Notes: generated by a model not told the origin, from the sequence alone. Numbered from the stretch's first letter, positions 17,478 to 25,835 are shown. The stretch: DNA of 64,000 nt from Myxococcales bacterium (GCA_028287115.1 JAQBQF010000328.1:1-64000); one strand, 5' to 3'. Translations and numbers: made by a program.

Positions 17478-18961
17478 CGGTCGGCCATCGCCATCCGGGC
17501 AAACAACTCGCGCCGCTCGCTGATGTCACGCGCCAGGACGACAGTCGCCGGCGCGCCATCGAACTGGAGTTGCACGACGTCGCCTTCGACCACGAGCGTG
17601 CTGCCATCTCTGCGCAGCATGCGGATCTCCCCGGAAGGTCCGCCGCCGTCGCGATGATTGCGCTCCATGCGAATGTGCGTGTCCTCGCGATCCTCGGGAT
17701 GGATCAGATCGAGCACCGGTCTGCCGACGATCTCGTCGATCGCATATCCAAGCATCGTCGCGCCGGCGGGGTTGATGTAGATGACCCGGCCGTCGCGGTG
17801 GACCATCGTCGCGGTCGGCAGCCGCTCGGTCAGCATGCGAAAGTTCGCCTCGGAGCGCCTGAGCGCCAGCTCCGCGGTCATCCGCTCCGTGACGTCGAGC
17901 CAGCACCCGACCAGCTCGGCCGGTTGCCCGCGGTCGTCGCGGACCAGCCGCACGGAATCCTGCATCCAGCGGTAACGACCATCGGCGTGGCGAAACCGGT
18001 AGCGGATCGTATGAGTGCCCTCCGCGATCAATCCATCGAGCGATGCCTCGACCTGCGGCCGATCATCCGGGTGAATGTGGCCGAAGAAAAACGTCGGATC
18101 GTCGAATGCGCTCGCCTCGTGACCGAGGATGTCCTTGACGTTCGTGCTGATGAACGTGGAGGCGAAGTCGCCGTAGGCGCGCGCCGAGTACGTGATCGCC
18201 GAGGTCGCGGACAGCAAGTACTCGAGCCGATGTTGGGTCTCGAGCGTTGCGTGCTCGGCCGCCTTGCGGTCCGTGATGTCGCGAAAGTTCGTGACGTACG
18301 CACGGATACCGGGGTCGTCGATCAGGTTGGTCGTGGTCGACTCGATCCATCGCCATGCGCCGTCGCGGTAGGCGCCGCGCGTCACGTTGACGACGGTCTC
18401 GCCGGGACCGGGCACCTTGACGCCTGCGAGATCGTCCGGATGGGCCAAACTGCCCGACGACACACCGACAAGCTCCCCCGTCCTTACACCCAGGATCCGC
18501 TCCGCGCCGGGGCTCAGGTAAACGATTCCATCGCGTTGGTCCAGGCAGATGCCGTCCGCAGAGTGCTCGACGAGCACGCGAAACCTCCGCTCGGCGTCTG
18601 CGGTGCCGGTCAGGTCGGTGATCACGGCGAGCGTAGCAAGGCGCCCCCCGAACGTGACCCTCGCCAGCTCGACGTTAGCTTCGATGAGCCGACCATCCTT
18701 GGTCCTGTGCCGGCTATGCCGAGCGAATGTCGTCTTCGTATGCCGGCGTTCGCGTGCGATCGCAAACTCGAGCTCCGGAATTTCCTCGGTCCTTCGAAGG
18801 TCGCGCAGGCTCATCGTCAGGAGCTCGTCACGCGACCAACCGTAGAGCGCGCACGCGGCTTGATTGATCTCGAGCAGCTCCAGCGTCTCGCGATCGAACA
18901 CGAGCATCGGCTTGGGATTCGCTTCGAACAGCACTCGAAACGGATCTACAACTTCAGACAT
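17279..18961 (-). CDS. PAS-domain sensor part of the same histidine kinase, ends out of frame
   Basis: 560 codons, of which about the first 495 are meaningful. Four PAS domains are visible: about 8-125 (L-F-E-A-N-P-K-P-M-L-V-F-D), 135-245 (V-E-H-S-A-D-G-I), 255-375 (H-P-D-D-R-P-Q-V, R-W-M-Q-D-S) and 380-490 (I-Y-I-N-P-A-G-A-T-M-L-G-Y). It has no transmembrane segment, so a soluble sensor is expected. After A-R-M-A-M-A-D-R the frame turns into Arg/Ser-rich nonsense while the kinase continues in another frame. One missing base near 17478 would explain this. It follows the Kir channel gene by 40 nt. Confidence 0.8.
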   Translation of the reverse strand: MSEVVDPFRVLFEANPKPMLVFDRETLELLEINQAACALYGWSRDELLTMSLRDLRRTEEIPELEFAIARERRHTKTTFARHSRHRTKDGRLIEANVELARVTFGGRLATLAVITDLTGTADAERRFRVLVEHSADGICLDQRDGIVYLSPGAERILGVRTGELVGVSSGSLAHPDDLAGVKVPGPGETVVNVTRGAYRDGAWRWIESTTTNLIDDPGIRAYVTNFRDITDRKAAEHATLETQHRLEYLLSATSAITYSARAYGDFASTFISTNVKDILGHEASAFDDPTFFFGHIHPDDRPQVEASLDGLIAEGTHTIRYRFRHADGRYRWMQDSVRLVRDDRGQPAELVGCWLDVTERMTAELALRRSEANFRMLTERLPTATMVHRDGRVIYINPAGATMLGYAIDEIVGRPVLDLIHPEDREDTHIRMERNHRDGGGPSGEIRMLRRDGSTLVVEGDVVQLQFDGAPATVVLARDISERRELFARMAMADRCCRLARSPPASLTRSTIRSRTWSRTSSCSRINCRCCSAIKDRAARASTAPRSRRCLPMRATGQIA

Positions 18962-19001
18962 ACCGAGCCGCCATCACGGTAACACCGACATGCGCGCGGT
19001 G

Positions 19002-19901
19002 TCAGGCGCTGGGCGGCAGCGGCTCGGTGTCGTGGATCGGCGCGAGGTCGAGGTATCGCTTGCCGTCTTGATCGCGCTTGAACAGATCGACGAACCTTCG
19101 ATCGAATATGATGTCACCGGTCGACCACAGATAACGAGAGTGCACGGTCGCGGCGAGCTGGTCGTCGATCCCGGTGAACGTGGCGACGATGTTCGTGCCG
19201 GTCGCGATGATCGTTTCGGGCGTCGCGCCATACAGCGGGCTCCCGGGTTCGATCGGATGGATCACGAGGAACGACAACGCGAACACCGGCGAGGTCGTGC
19301 GCTTGAGCGGCAGGTCGTAGACCCGGCGCATCGGCTCGCCGTTGACGAGCTTCTCGTCGCGGGTCAGGTAGAGGTGCACGGTCGCTTCCACGATCGCGGT
19401 CGATCGCTCGTTCGCCATGCGCAGCAGCAGCACGCGCTGGCCGTCGTGGTCCGTGATGATCGCGACCTTGCTGAACACGATCCGCGCCGACGGCGTCGAG
19501 AACCGCGAGAAGAAGATCCCGGTGATCAGGGCGGTGAGCATGATCGAGAAGAAACTCTCGATCGTGACGACCGTATTCGCGAGGCCGTCCATCGGCGCGA
19601 GGTAGCCGTAGCCGATCGTCGCGATCGTCTGAACGCTGAACCAGAAATCGTCGAGAAAGCCATGCGCGTTCAAGATCTCCGCGCGCCCGAAGTACAGGAT
19701 CGAGGCGAACACCAGGTTCGAGATCAGGAACAACGCGGCGAACAGCAGCATGATCTGCGTCCACGACGTGGTGCGCAGAAAATGATAGGCATCGTACCCG
19801 AGCGAGCTCCTCCGCGTGCCGCGGCGTTCGATGACGGTGCGGCCACGCGCATCGAGGAGTTGCTGAACCTGCTTGGGCTTGGGGGCCGCCACGGCTGGCA
19901 C
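19002..19901 (-). CDS. inward-rectifier-type potassium channel (KirBac family)
   Basis: 299 aa, typical KirBac size. A slide helix and TM1 at about 50-72, pore helix, selectivity filter T-I-G-Y-G-Y at 95-100, TM2 at about 108-132, then a beta-rich cytoplasmic domain (K-V-A-I-I-T-D-H-D-G-Q-R-V-L-L-L-R-M-A-N-E-R) as in KirBac1.1/3.1. It conducts K+ across the inner membrane. It lies 18 nt after the protease gene and 40 nt before the kinase gene, an operon that links ion flow, proteolysis and signalling. The start ATG is near the protease stop. Confidence 0.93.
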   Translation of the reverse strand: MPAVAAPKPKQVQQLLDARGRTVIERRGTRRSSLGYDAYHFLRTTSWTQIMLLFAALFLISNLVFASILYFGRAEILNAHGFLDDFWFSVQTIATIGYGYLAPMDGLANTVVTIESFFSIMLTALITGIFFSRFSTPSARIVFSKVAIITDHDGQRVLLLRMANERSTAIVEATVHLYLTRDEKLVNGEPMRRVYDLPLKRTTSPVFALSFLVIHPIEPGSPLYGATPETIIATGTNIVATFTGIDDQLAATVHSRYLWSTGDIIFDRRFVDLFKRDQDGKRYLDLAPIHDTEPLPPSA

Positions 19902-19919
19902 TCTATATCGAGATCGCGG

Positions 19920-20906
19920 TCAGGACGCCCAGGCGGGCGTGATCACGAGATCGATTCGCTGGCCACGGCGGATCACACCCATTCGCGCCGTTTGCGCCGC
20001 GGGCCAGTTGCGAAGCACGCGATGCAGATCGTCGACGCTCTCGATCGCGTGCTCGCCGAACTTGACGAGCAAGTCACCATCCGCCATCCCTGCCTTTGCC
20101 GCTGGGCTGCCCGCCTCGACGGACTGGATCTCGACGGCCGCCGCACCGAGCCCGTGGTGATAGGCCAGCCGCCGATCGAGGGGCCGGCGCATCGCACCGA
20201 CGCCGAGCCATGCACGGCGAACGCGGCCGTGTTGCAACAGCTGACCGAGCACCCAGGCGGCGGTCTCGACTGCGATCGCAAAGCCGAGACCTTGCGAACG
20301 CGCGATGATCGCGGTGTTGACGCCGAGCACGCGCCCCGCCGTATCGAGCAGCGGGCCGCCGGAATTACCCGGGTTGAGCGGCGCGGTGTGCTGGATGACG
20401 CCGTCGATCAATCGATTGCCTTTGCCGCGCAAGCTGCGTCCGAGAGCCGAGACGACGCCGGTCGACACCGTCGACTCGAAGCCGAGCGGATTGCCGATCG
20501 CGACGGCGAGCTGACCGACACGAGGTGCGATCGCGCCGTCGACCGGCAGATACGGCACGGGCTGACCAGCCGCGGCGAGTGCGCCGGCCTCGACTCGCAC
20601 GAGCGCGAGATCGGTCGCCGGATCATCACCCATCACCTGCCCCTCGGCGATCTCGCCCGCCGGCGTGCGAACCCGGATCTGTCGCCCCGATGCGACGACG
20701 TGGCTGTTCGTCATCACGTAACCATCGGGTGTGACCGCGAATCCCGAACCGGCACCGGCAGGGCCACGCTTCGAGCCAACCTCGAGGCTGACGACGGCGG
20801 GGCCGGCTTTCTCGACGACGCCGATCACCGCTCGCGAATACGCATCGAGCAGCTCTCCATCATTCGGGGTGGCAGGCGCAGGTGCCATCGCCACCGCGGC
20901 CGTCAC
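19920..20906 (-). CDS. HtrA-like (S1C) serine protease with PDZ domain, catalytic triad intact
   Basis: 328 aa. Triad: His69 (M-T-N-S-H-V-V), Asp99 (T-D-L-A-L) and Ser182 (N-P-G-N-S-G-G-P-L). The PDZ domain is at about 232-325, with G-S-P-A-A-K-A-G-M-A-D-G-D-L-L. It is shorter than DegP (one PDZ, as in DegS). There is no clear signal peptide or TM helix, so it may be cytoplasmic or exported by an unusual route. The ATG overlaps the stop of the upstream inactive homologue (ATGA). Together they look like a protease/pseudoprotease pair. Confidence 0.9.
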   Translation of the reverse strand: MTAAVAMAPAPATPNDGELLDAYSRAVIGVVEKAGPAVVSLEVGSKRGPAGAGSGFAVTPDGYVMTNSHVVASGRQIRVRTPAGEIAEGQVMGDDPATDLALVRVEAGALAAAGQPVPYLPVDGAIAPRVGQLAVAIGNPLGFESTVSTGVVSALGRSLRGKGNRLIDGVIQHTAPLNPGNSGGPLLDTAGRVLGVNTAIIARSQGLGFAIAVETAAWVLGQLLQHGRVRRAWLGVGAMRRPLDRRLAYHHGLGAAAVEIQSVEAGSPAAKAGMADGDLLVKFGEHAIESVDDLHRVLRNWPAAQTARMGVIRRGQRIDLVITPAWAS

Positions 20907-21811
20907 GGCCGGCTCCCGAGCGTCGCTTGCAGCTCGAGCTTCGCGCCGCCGCGCAGCAGCACGATCTTCACGGCCTGCCCCGGCCTGTCGCCGAGTGCGG
21001 TGCGCAGGCTATCTGGATCGGTGACGGCGTCTCCATCGAGCTCGACCAGGATGTCACCGACGAGAATTCCTGCGGTCGAGGCCGGTCCACCCTCGTCGAT
21101 GCTCGCGACGAGTGCGCCGGCATCGCGACCCGCGAGCTGTGCAAGCTGCGGCGAGAGCGCGGCCGGATACGCGCCGACACCGAGGTAGCCGCGGCGAATC
21201 CCGCCGTGCTTGACGAGCTCGTCGACCACGCGGCGCAGCGTGATCGTCGGAATCGCGAGATCCGAGCCCTTGATCAAGGTTCGCGTGTTCATGCCGATCA
21301 CGGCGCCGTCGGAAGCGACGAGAGGCCCGCCCGCGAAGCCGCGTGGAATCTGCCGATCCGACTCGACGTAGCGCTCGAGCCGGCCACCCCAGGGCGTGCG
21401 CACTTCTGGACCGAGCACGCCGATCGCGCGGAGCGAGGCGCGCGCGCTGCGTCCAGGTCGACCGATCGCCAGCGCGAGGTTGCCGACCGCGAGGCCATCG
21501 ATGTCTCGGAGCTTGGCCGGTGTGAGCCCGCCGCCAGAAACTCGGAGCACCGCTACATCCGTGCCTGGATCCCTGCCGATCACATCGGCTTCACGGTGGT
21601 CGAGACTTCCGTCCGCCTGGGGGATGCCTATCTTGGTCCGGTCGGGAGTATGAAAGCTCGAAGTCATGACCAGATCCTCGGAGTAGGCGATTCCCGTACC
21701 GCCACTTCCGTGTCCGCGCGCGATGTGAATGACCGCTGGTGCGGCCGCTGCGACGGCGGCTGCGAGAGCATGGTCGAGGGCTTGAAAAACGTTGTGTGCT
21801 GGCTGCGCCAT
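20903..21811 (-). CDS. HtrA-like pseudoprotease with PDZ domain (catalytic Ser replaced by Ala)
   Basis: 302 aa from the ATG at MAQPAHNVFQ, chosen for AGGAG at 7-nt spacing; an open frame continues 42 codons upstream without coding character. The fold matches the neighbour: M-T-S-S-F-H-T-P where the sister has M-T-N-S-H-V-V, so an ungapped alignment puts Phe53 at the His position; T-D-V-A-V-L (Asp85) is kept; and G-F-A-G-G-P-L-V has Ala160 in place of the nucleophile Ser. The PDZ-like domain is at about 205-300. It is probably non-catalytic: substrate binding, scaffold or regulator of the active protease encoded next. Confidence 0.88.
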   Translation of the reverse strand: MAQPAHNVFQALDHALAAAVAAAAPAVIHIARGHGSGGTGIAYSEDLVMTSSFHTPDRTKIGIPQADGSLDHREADVIGRDPGTDVAVLRVSGGGLTPAKLRDIDGLAVGNLALAIGRPGRSARASLRAIGVLGPEVRTPWGGRLERYVESDRQIPRGFAGGPLVASDGAVIGMNTRTLIKGSDLAIPTITLRRVVDELVKHGGIRRGYLGVGAYPAALSPQLAQLAGRDAGALVASIDEGGPASTAGILVGDILVELDGDAVTDPDSLRTALGDRPGQAVKIVLLRGGAKLELQATLGSRP

Positions 21812-21942
21812 GAGGGTGCTCCTGGAAGGTCTCCAGAACACCCTGCATCGAGTCGCGCTGCTCGTACATCCGCTGTTCGTGGAGGTCCGCGGCGGAAAAC
21901 TGGCTAGGCGAACACTGTGTTGCGCTGTGATCCCCACGGTCT

Positions 21943-21991
21943 CCCTGCCTGTCCGGGCAGGGTTGACCTGGACACTTTACGTGACCATGTT
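21943..21991 (+). promoter_or_regulatory. hairpin and possible promoter of the LuxR-type regulator
   Basis: CCCTGCC (21943-21949) pairs with GGCAGGG (21956-21962) around 6 nt. Directly after it, TTGACC (21963-21968) and CATGTT (21986-21991) are 17 nt apart, like a sigma-70 promoter with a weak -10. The hairpin could be an operator. Only sequence likeness supports this. Confidence 0.3.
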
Positions 21992-22027
21992 GCCCACACG
22001 GCTATTCGCGTAGCCGTGGAGAAACCA

Positions 22028-22657
22028 ATGACCCGCAATCCACAACTGCCCATTCAATCGGTCACGGACCCGATCAAGGTCGCGCTGCTGACCGACGATC
22101 CGTTGCTGCGCGCAGGATTGTCTAGCTTGCTCGCGCAAGTGGGCACGATCAACATCGTCGATCGCGATGCCGCCGAGGTGGCGTTGTGGGATGCAGGCAT
22201 CGACGGCGAGAAGACGATGAGCAAGCTCACCGAGCTTCGGGCGCTTCAGATGCCAGCGGTCGCGGTCGTCCGTGATCAGTCGGAGGTCGGCCCTGCCCTC
22301 GCGGCCGGTGCACGCGGCGTCGTGCTGCGCGACCAAGTCGGCCCCGGTATTCACGCGGCGCTAGCGGCGGTTCGCAGCGGCCTCACGGTCATAGACTCGG
22401 CGCTCGCCGACAGTCTGCTTCCCGCATCGCAGGTGCGAACCACGAACGGCAAAGGCCGCGGCGAGCTCACCGAGCGCGAGAAGCAAGTGGTCCAGCTGCT
22501 GTCCGAGGGATTGTCGAACAAGCTGATCGCGGATCGCCTTGGCATCAGCGATCACACGGCGAAGTTCCACGTCAACGGTGTGATGATGAAGCTCGGCGCT
22601 TCGACGCGGACCGAGGCCGTTGTCGAGGCGATGCGCCGCGGGTTGATTCGACTCTAG
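22028..22657 (+). CDS. NarL/FixJ-type response regulator with LuxR helix-turn-helix
   Basis: 209 aa. The start is the ATG after GTGGAGAAACCA (GGAG ribosome site), rather than the longer frame. Receiver-like half: I-K-V-A-L-L-T-D-D-P-L-L-R-A-G-L; the putative phosphoacceptor is in V-A-L-W-D-A-G, but the usual M-P turn is missing, so phosphorylation is uncertain. The LuxR DNA-binding half starts at L-T-E-R-E-K-Q-V-V-Q-L-L-S-E-G-L-S-N-K-L-I-A and ends with H-T-A-K-F-H-V-N. It is divergent from the protease/channel/kinase operon and is a natural candidate to control it. The last 86 nt overlap the convergent alkyltransferase-like gene. Confidence 0.88.
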   Translation: MTRNPQLPIQSVTDPIKVALLTDDPLLRAGLSSLLAQVGTINIVDRDAAEVALWDAGIDGEKTMSKLTELRALQMPAVAVVRDQSEVGPALAAGARGVVLRDQVGPGIHAALAAVRSGLTVIDSALADSLLPASQVRTTNGKGRGELTEREKQVVQLLSEGLSNKLIADRLGISDHTAKFHVNGVMMKLGASTRTEAVVEAMRRGLIRL

Positions 22658-23012
22658 GCCTGACTCTCGTCTCGACCGGCAACCAGCCGTAGACGTCGAG
22701 CGCGATCAGGCCGGTGTCGCCGATCGTGACGCGTTCGGCCTCGAGCAGCTTGCGCTGGATCGCGGCGCCGACGGGATCGTGAATCGCGATCCGACCGCAG
22801 AGCTTTCCGGATTTTCCGATCACGCGTTGCCATGGCAGCGCGTCGCCCGGCTTGCTCGTCTTCAGCGCCGCCGCCGCGACGCGTGCGCCGCCCGGAATGC
22901 CGGCGAGCTCGGCGACCTGCCCGTAGGTCGCGACATGGCCGCGCGGGATCTTGCGGATCACCGCGTGGATTCGCTTGAACAGCTCGAGCAGGTGCTCGCG
23001 ATCGCCCGACAT
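22572..23012 (-). CDS. alkyltransferase-like protein (ATL, MGMT DNA-binding fold without active Cys)
   Basis: 146 aa. R-K-I-P-R-G-H-V-A-T-Y-G-Q-V-A-E-L-A-G (about 20-38) and the G-A-R-V-A-A-A turn are the DNA-binding domain of O6-alkylguanine transferases. The active-site P-C-H-R-V is replaced by P-W-Q-R-V (about 79-83), as in E. coli YbaZ-type ATL proteins, so it should bind alkylated bases and hand them to excision repair rather than repair them. The last 30 residues are Arg/Ser-rich and are read antisense to the 3' end of the LuxR gene, so they are probably not a conserved domain. Confidence 0.85.
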   Translation of the reverse strand: MSGDREHLLELFKRIHAVIRKIPRGHVATYGQVAELAGIPGGARVAAAALKTSKPGDALPWQRVIGKSGKLCGRIAIHDPVGAAIQRKLLEAERVTIGDTGLIALDVYGWLPVETRVRPRVESTRGASPRQRPRSASKRRASSSHR

Positions 23013-23033
23013 TGCCGCACGCTACGAAGATCC

Positions 23034-23272
23034 ACGCGGAACCGCAACGAGGCGGTGGTGGAACACGTGCATCTGTCCCGCTCGTTGCGGCTTTGCGTCT
23101 TTGCGGTTCCGGTTCTGGTTCTGCTCCGCAATTCAGTGCGCGACCGAGTCGCACCTACCGGATCGGAACCGCAAAGACGCGCAGTTCAGTGCGCGACCGC
23201 GCGGCCAGACCCAGAGCGGAACCGCAAAGGCACGAAGACGCAAAGGTCAGAACCGACAAATGATATCGTCTG
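23034..23272. repeat. cluster of imperfect inverted and direct repeats (REP-like element)
   Basis: Lies between the ATL gene and the MoaD-MoaE gene. A 17-bp perfect inverted repeat has arms 23095-23111 and 23164-23180 (GCGTCTTTGCGGTTCCG and its complement). CCGCAACGAG (23042-23051) is inverted at 23081-23090. TTCAGTGCGCGACCG occurs directly at 23132-23146 and 23185-23199. A further GGAACCGCAAAG copy begins near 23219. The shared unit is GGAACCGCAAAG. It may be an intergenic mobile repeat or a structured RNA. Confidence 0.6.
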
Positions 23273-23278
23273 GCCGCG

Positions 23279-23941
23279 ATGCGGATCTCTGTCCTCTACT
23301 TTGCGGTGTTTCGGGAACGCATCGGTCGCGATCAAGACACCTTGGAGATCGCGGAAGGCTCGACCGTCGCGCATGCGATCGAGGTGCTCGCGACGCAGCA
23401 GGCCGCGATCGCAATGCTGCGTGGCCGGTTTCGCGTGGCGGTCAATCAAGACTTCGTCGACGAGATGCAGGTCCTTGCCGACGGCGACGAACTCGCGCTG
23501 ATTCCACCGGTTGCCGGCGGTTCGTGCCGGCATGTCGTGCTCACCGGCAACACGCTGTCACTCGATCGCTGCATCGCAGCGGTCCGGGGCGAAGGCATGG
23601 GCGGCATCGTGACGTTCACGGGCATGGTGCGGCTGCATAGCGATGGCGCGACGATCGATCACCTCGAGTACGAGGCGTACGCGCCGATGGCGACCAAGGT
23701 GATGACCCAGCTCTGCGACGAGATCGAAGCCGAGATTCTGGGGACGCGCGTTGCCGTCGAGCACCGGATCGGGCGTCTCGGGATCGGCGACATCGCGGTC
23801 GTGATCGCAGCGGCGGCGCCGCACCGCGCCGAAGCCTTCACCGCGTGTCGCGCGATGATCGATCGGCTAAAGGACCGCGTCCCGATCTGGAAGAAAGAAG
23901 TCGGCACCGATGGTGCCGAATGGGTCGGACTCGGACCCTAG
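23279..23941 (+). CDS. MoaD-MoaE fusion (molybdopterin synthase, MoaX-like)
   Basis: 220 aa. The N-terminal 81 residues are a MoaD-type beta-grasp domain ending in P-P-V-A-G-G (Gly80-Gly81). The rest is MoaE with G-M-G-G-I-V-T-F-T-G-M-V-R, L-E-Y-E-A-Y and the catalytic-type Lys region W-K-K-E-V. MoaD carries sulfur as a thiocarboxylate on its terminal Gly, so an internal Gly-Gly implies cleavage after it, as reported for M. tuberculosis MoaX. No other moa gene is in the window. Its stop overlaps the stop of the convergent gspN by 4 nt. Confidence 0.92.
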   Translation: MRISVLYFAVFRERIGRDQDTLEIAEGSTVAHAIEVLATQQAAIAMLRGRFRVAVNQDFVDEMQVLADGDELALIPPVAGGSCRHVVLTGNTLSLDRCIAAVRGEGMGGIVTFTGMVRLHSDGATIDHLEYEAYAPMATKVMTQLCDEIEAEILGTRVAVEHRIGRLGIGDIAVVIAAAAPHRAEAFTACRAMIDRLKDRVPIWKKEVGTDGAEWVGLGP

Positions 23942-25236
23942 CGCGTGTTCGCTGCGCCACCAGCGCCGGCGGTACCGGCACCTTCGGGAGGTGCCGACGG
24001 TGGTGGCGGTTGGATCTCGCCCTCGGTCGCCGGCCGCATGGCGCGAGGAGCGTCGGTCGGCGCGGGCACCGCGGGCGCCGCCGACGGCGGAGGCGGCTGG
24101 AGCGGCGGCGGCTGCGTCGGCGGCGGAATCGGCCGGATCGGCTCGTCGGGCTGCACCGTGAGGTTCGGGCGGCCCGGGGTGCCTCCGAAGTTTTCACCGT
24201 TGCCGGTGCTCGTGCCGGGACCGCACTGCATGTTCAGGCGCTTCATGTCCTTGAACTTGTCGGTGAGCTTGATGTGAAACATCCCGTCGGGCCGGAGCTC
24301 GGCACCGGTCGTCTGGATCGCGGCGAACGTCTTCGGCTCGCGCTTGAGCAGCGCCTCCGAGCCGCGGAACCGCAAGCAGCCGTTGACGACGCCGTCTCCG
24401 AACTCGGGGGCGAGCGTCATCGCGTATTCGACCTTGAGATCGCCGTCCAGCGACTTCGCATCGAACCGCGTCACCTCGAGCTTCGCGGGCTTGCTGTCGC
24501 CGCCCGACGGCGTGAGCACCGCCTTCGCGAACAGCGTGTCGATGTTGACCTTGCCGAAGTCGATGCCGTCGCCGACCATCACCTGGTTACGCGAGTTCTT
24601 GAGCAGCGGCTTGAGGCGCGTCTTGCCGTCGCCGAACGTGCAACCCGACGGGCAGCTCAGCTCGACGGAACCTTCGGCCTTCGTCCAGTCCGGACCGACA
24701 TGCCCCGCCTTGTTGCGCTCGTTCGGTAGATCGAGATCGACCGAGAACTCGATCTTGCCGGTCATCGGCAGGCCGAGGCCCATGCGGATCGGCAGGCTCG
24801 CGCCGGGCAGATCGGTGCCTTCGGCGTGGACCTTGAAGCCCTTCTTGCCAAACCCGGGCAGCTCGATGCTGCCCTTGATGTGGCCGGCGCCGATCTTTGC
24901 ATCGATGCTGACCGATGCCGTGCTGCGCAACAGCGCGAGCAAGCCGAGATCGATCTCGAGCTTCTCGATGTAGAACGTCGTGACTTGCTCGTCTTTGCTG
25001 GCGGCGCGCGTGCGCAGCGTGACCGCCTTGAAGTACACGCGACCCGGCATGAAGCCGCGCTCGACGCTGCCGATCGAGACGTCGTACGAGCCGGAGAGCA
25101 GATCGACGACCTTGTCCTTCACGCGGTCGTACGGAAACGTCATCTGAAGCGCGAACACGAACACGATCGCCGCGAACACACCGATCGCGAGGTAGCGAAG
25201 GCCCTTACGAGCACGATTGCCTAGCTGAAGCGCCAC
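23938..25236 (-). CDS. gspN: type II secretion system protein GspN
   Basis: 432 aa. One N-terminal membrane helix at about 14-34 (Y-L-A-I-G-V-F-A-A-I-V-F-V-F-A-L), then an AsmA-like beta-rich body typical of delta-proteobacterial GspN (V-S-I-G-S-V-E-R-G-F-M-P-G-R-V-Y-F). The last 100 residues are Pro/Ala/Gly-rich. Accessory inner-membrane component of the secretion apparatus. It is last in the gsp operon, 2 nt after gspM. Confidence 0.85.
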   Translation of the reverse strand: MALQLGNRARKGLRYLAIGVFAAIVFVFALQMTFPYDRVKDKVVDLLSGSYDVSIGSVERGFMPGRVYFKAVTLRTRAASKDEQVTTFYIEKLEIDLGLLALLRSTASVSIDAKIGAGHIKGSIELPGFGKKGFKVHAEGTDLPGASLPIRMGLGLPMTGKIEFSVDLDLPNERNKAGHVGPDWTKAEGSVELSCPSGCTFGDGKTRLKPLLKNSRNQVMVGDGIDFGKVNIDTLFAKAVLTPSGGDSKPAKLEVTRFDAKSLDGDLKVEYAMTLAPEFGDGVVNGCLRFRGSEALLKREPKTFAAIQTTGAELRPDGMFHIKLTDKFKDMKRLNMQCGPGTSTGNGENFGGTPGRPNLTVQPDEPIRPIPPPTQPPPLQPPPPSAAPAVPAPTDAPRAMRPATEGEIQPPPPSAPPEGAGTAGAGGAANTR

Positions 25237-25238
25237 GG

Positions 25239-25835
25239 TCAGCCACCCTTCTTGTCGGTCGCGCCGCCCGAGCCCGTCGCCTCACCCTTGGGCGGCGGCT
25301 CCTTGGAGTACGTCGAGACCTCGATCGTGACGTCGATCTTGTCCTTGTCGCGGAAGTCGCGGCGCAGCTCGAGACGGGTCACGGCAACGACCCGACTGCC
25401 CGTCTCGACCTCCATCAAGAAGTCCTTGAGCTGCGTGATCGTCAGGTTGTCGAGCGACGCCGAAACCGAGTTCGTGACGAAGCCGTTGCGGGTCTGCGGC
25501 GGATGCGGCGTCGTGCTCTTGAGCGGGAACTTGGCTTTCTGAGCGGCCTTGTCGAGGTACGTGTCGAGGCTGAGCGGCTCCGTGCCCATTGTCTGGACGA
25601 CGTCATCGACTTGTTCGTGCGTCTGACCTCGCGCGCGCAGATCAACGAGGACATCGAGCGCCTTGCGAGCGCGGTCGTTCTGATGCTCCATCGCATCGAG
25701 TCCGTCGTGGATCGCCAGGCCGAGCCAGATCGCGAGCACGATCGGTGCTGCGATCGCGCCGATCACGACCAGCCGCCGCTCGCGCGGGGAGATCCGGTCC
25801 CAAAAATCTCGTGCTCGTTCTGTTATCGCGGACAT
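25239..25835 (-). CDS. gspM: type II secretion system protein GspM
   Basis: 198 aa. A cytoplasmic start (R-D-F-W-D-R-I-S-P-R-E-R-R-L, the common GspM opening), TM helix at about 22-43, a coiled periplasmic part and a ferredoxin-like C-terminal domain (S-V-S-A-S-L-D-N-L-T-I). It partners with GspL in the inner-membrane platform. A Lys/Gly tail follows. It lies 7 nt after gspL. Confidence 0.88.
   Translation of the reverse strand: MSAITERARDFWDRISPRERRLVVIGAIAAPIVLAIWLGLAIHDGLDAMEHQNDRARKALDVLVDLRARGQTHEQVDDVVQTMGTEPLSLDTYLDKAAQKAKFPLKSTTPHPPQTRNGFVTNSVSASLDNLTITQLKDFLMEVETGSRVVAVTRLELRRDFRDKDKIDVTIEVSTYSKEPPPKGEATGSGGATDKKGG

Noticed and set aside
23034..23272. CRISPR array
   Set aside because: Repeats are mixed direct and inverted, few, and unevenly spaced; no cas genes.
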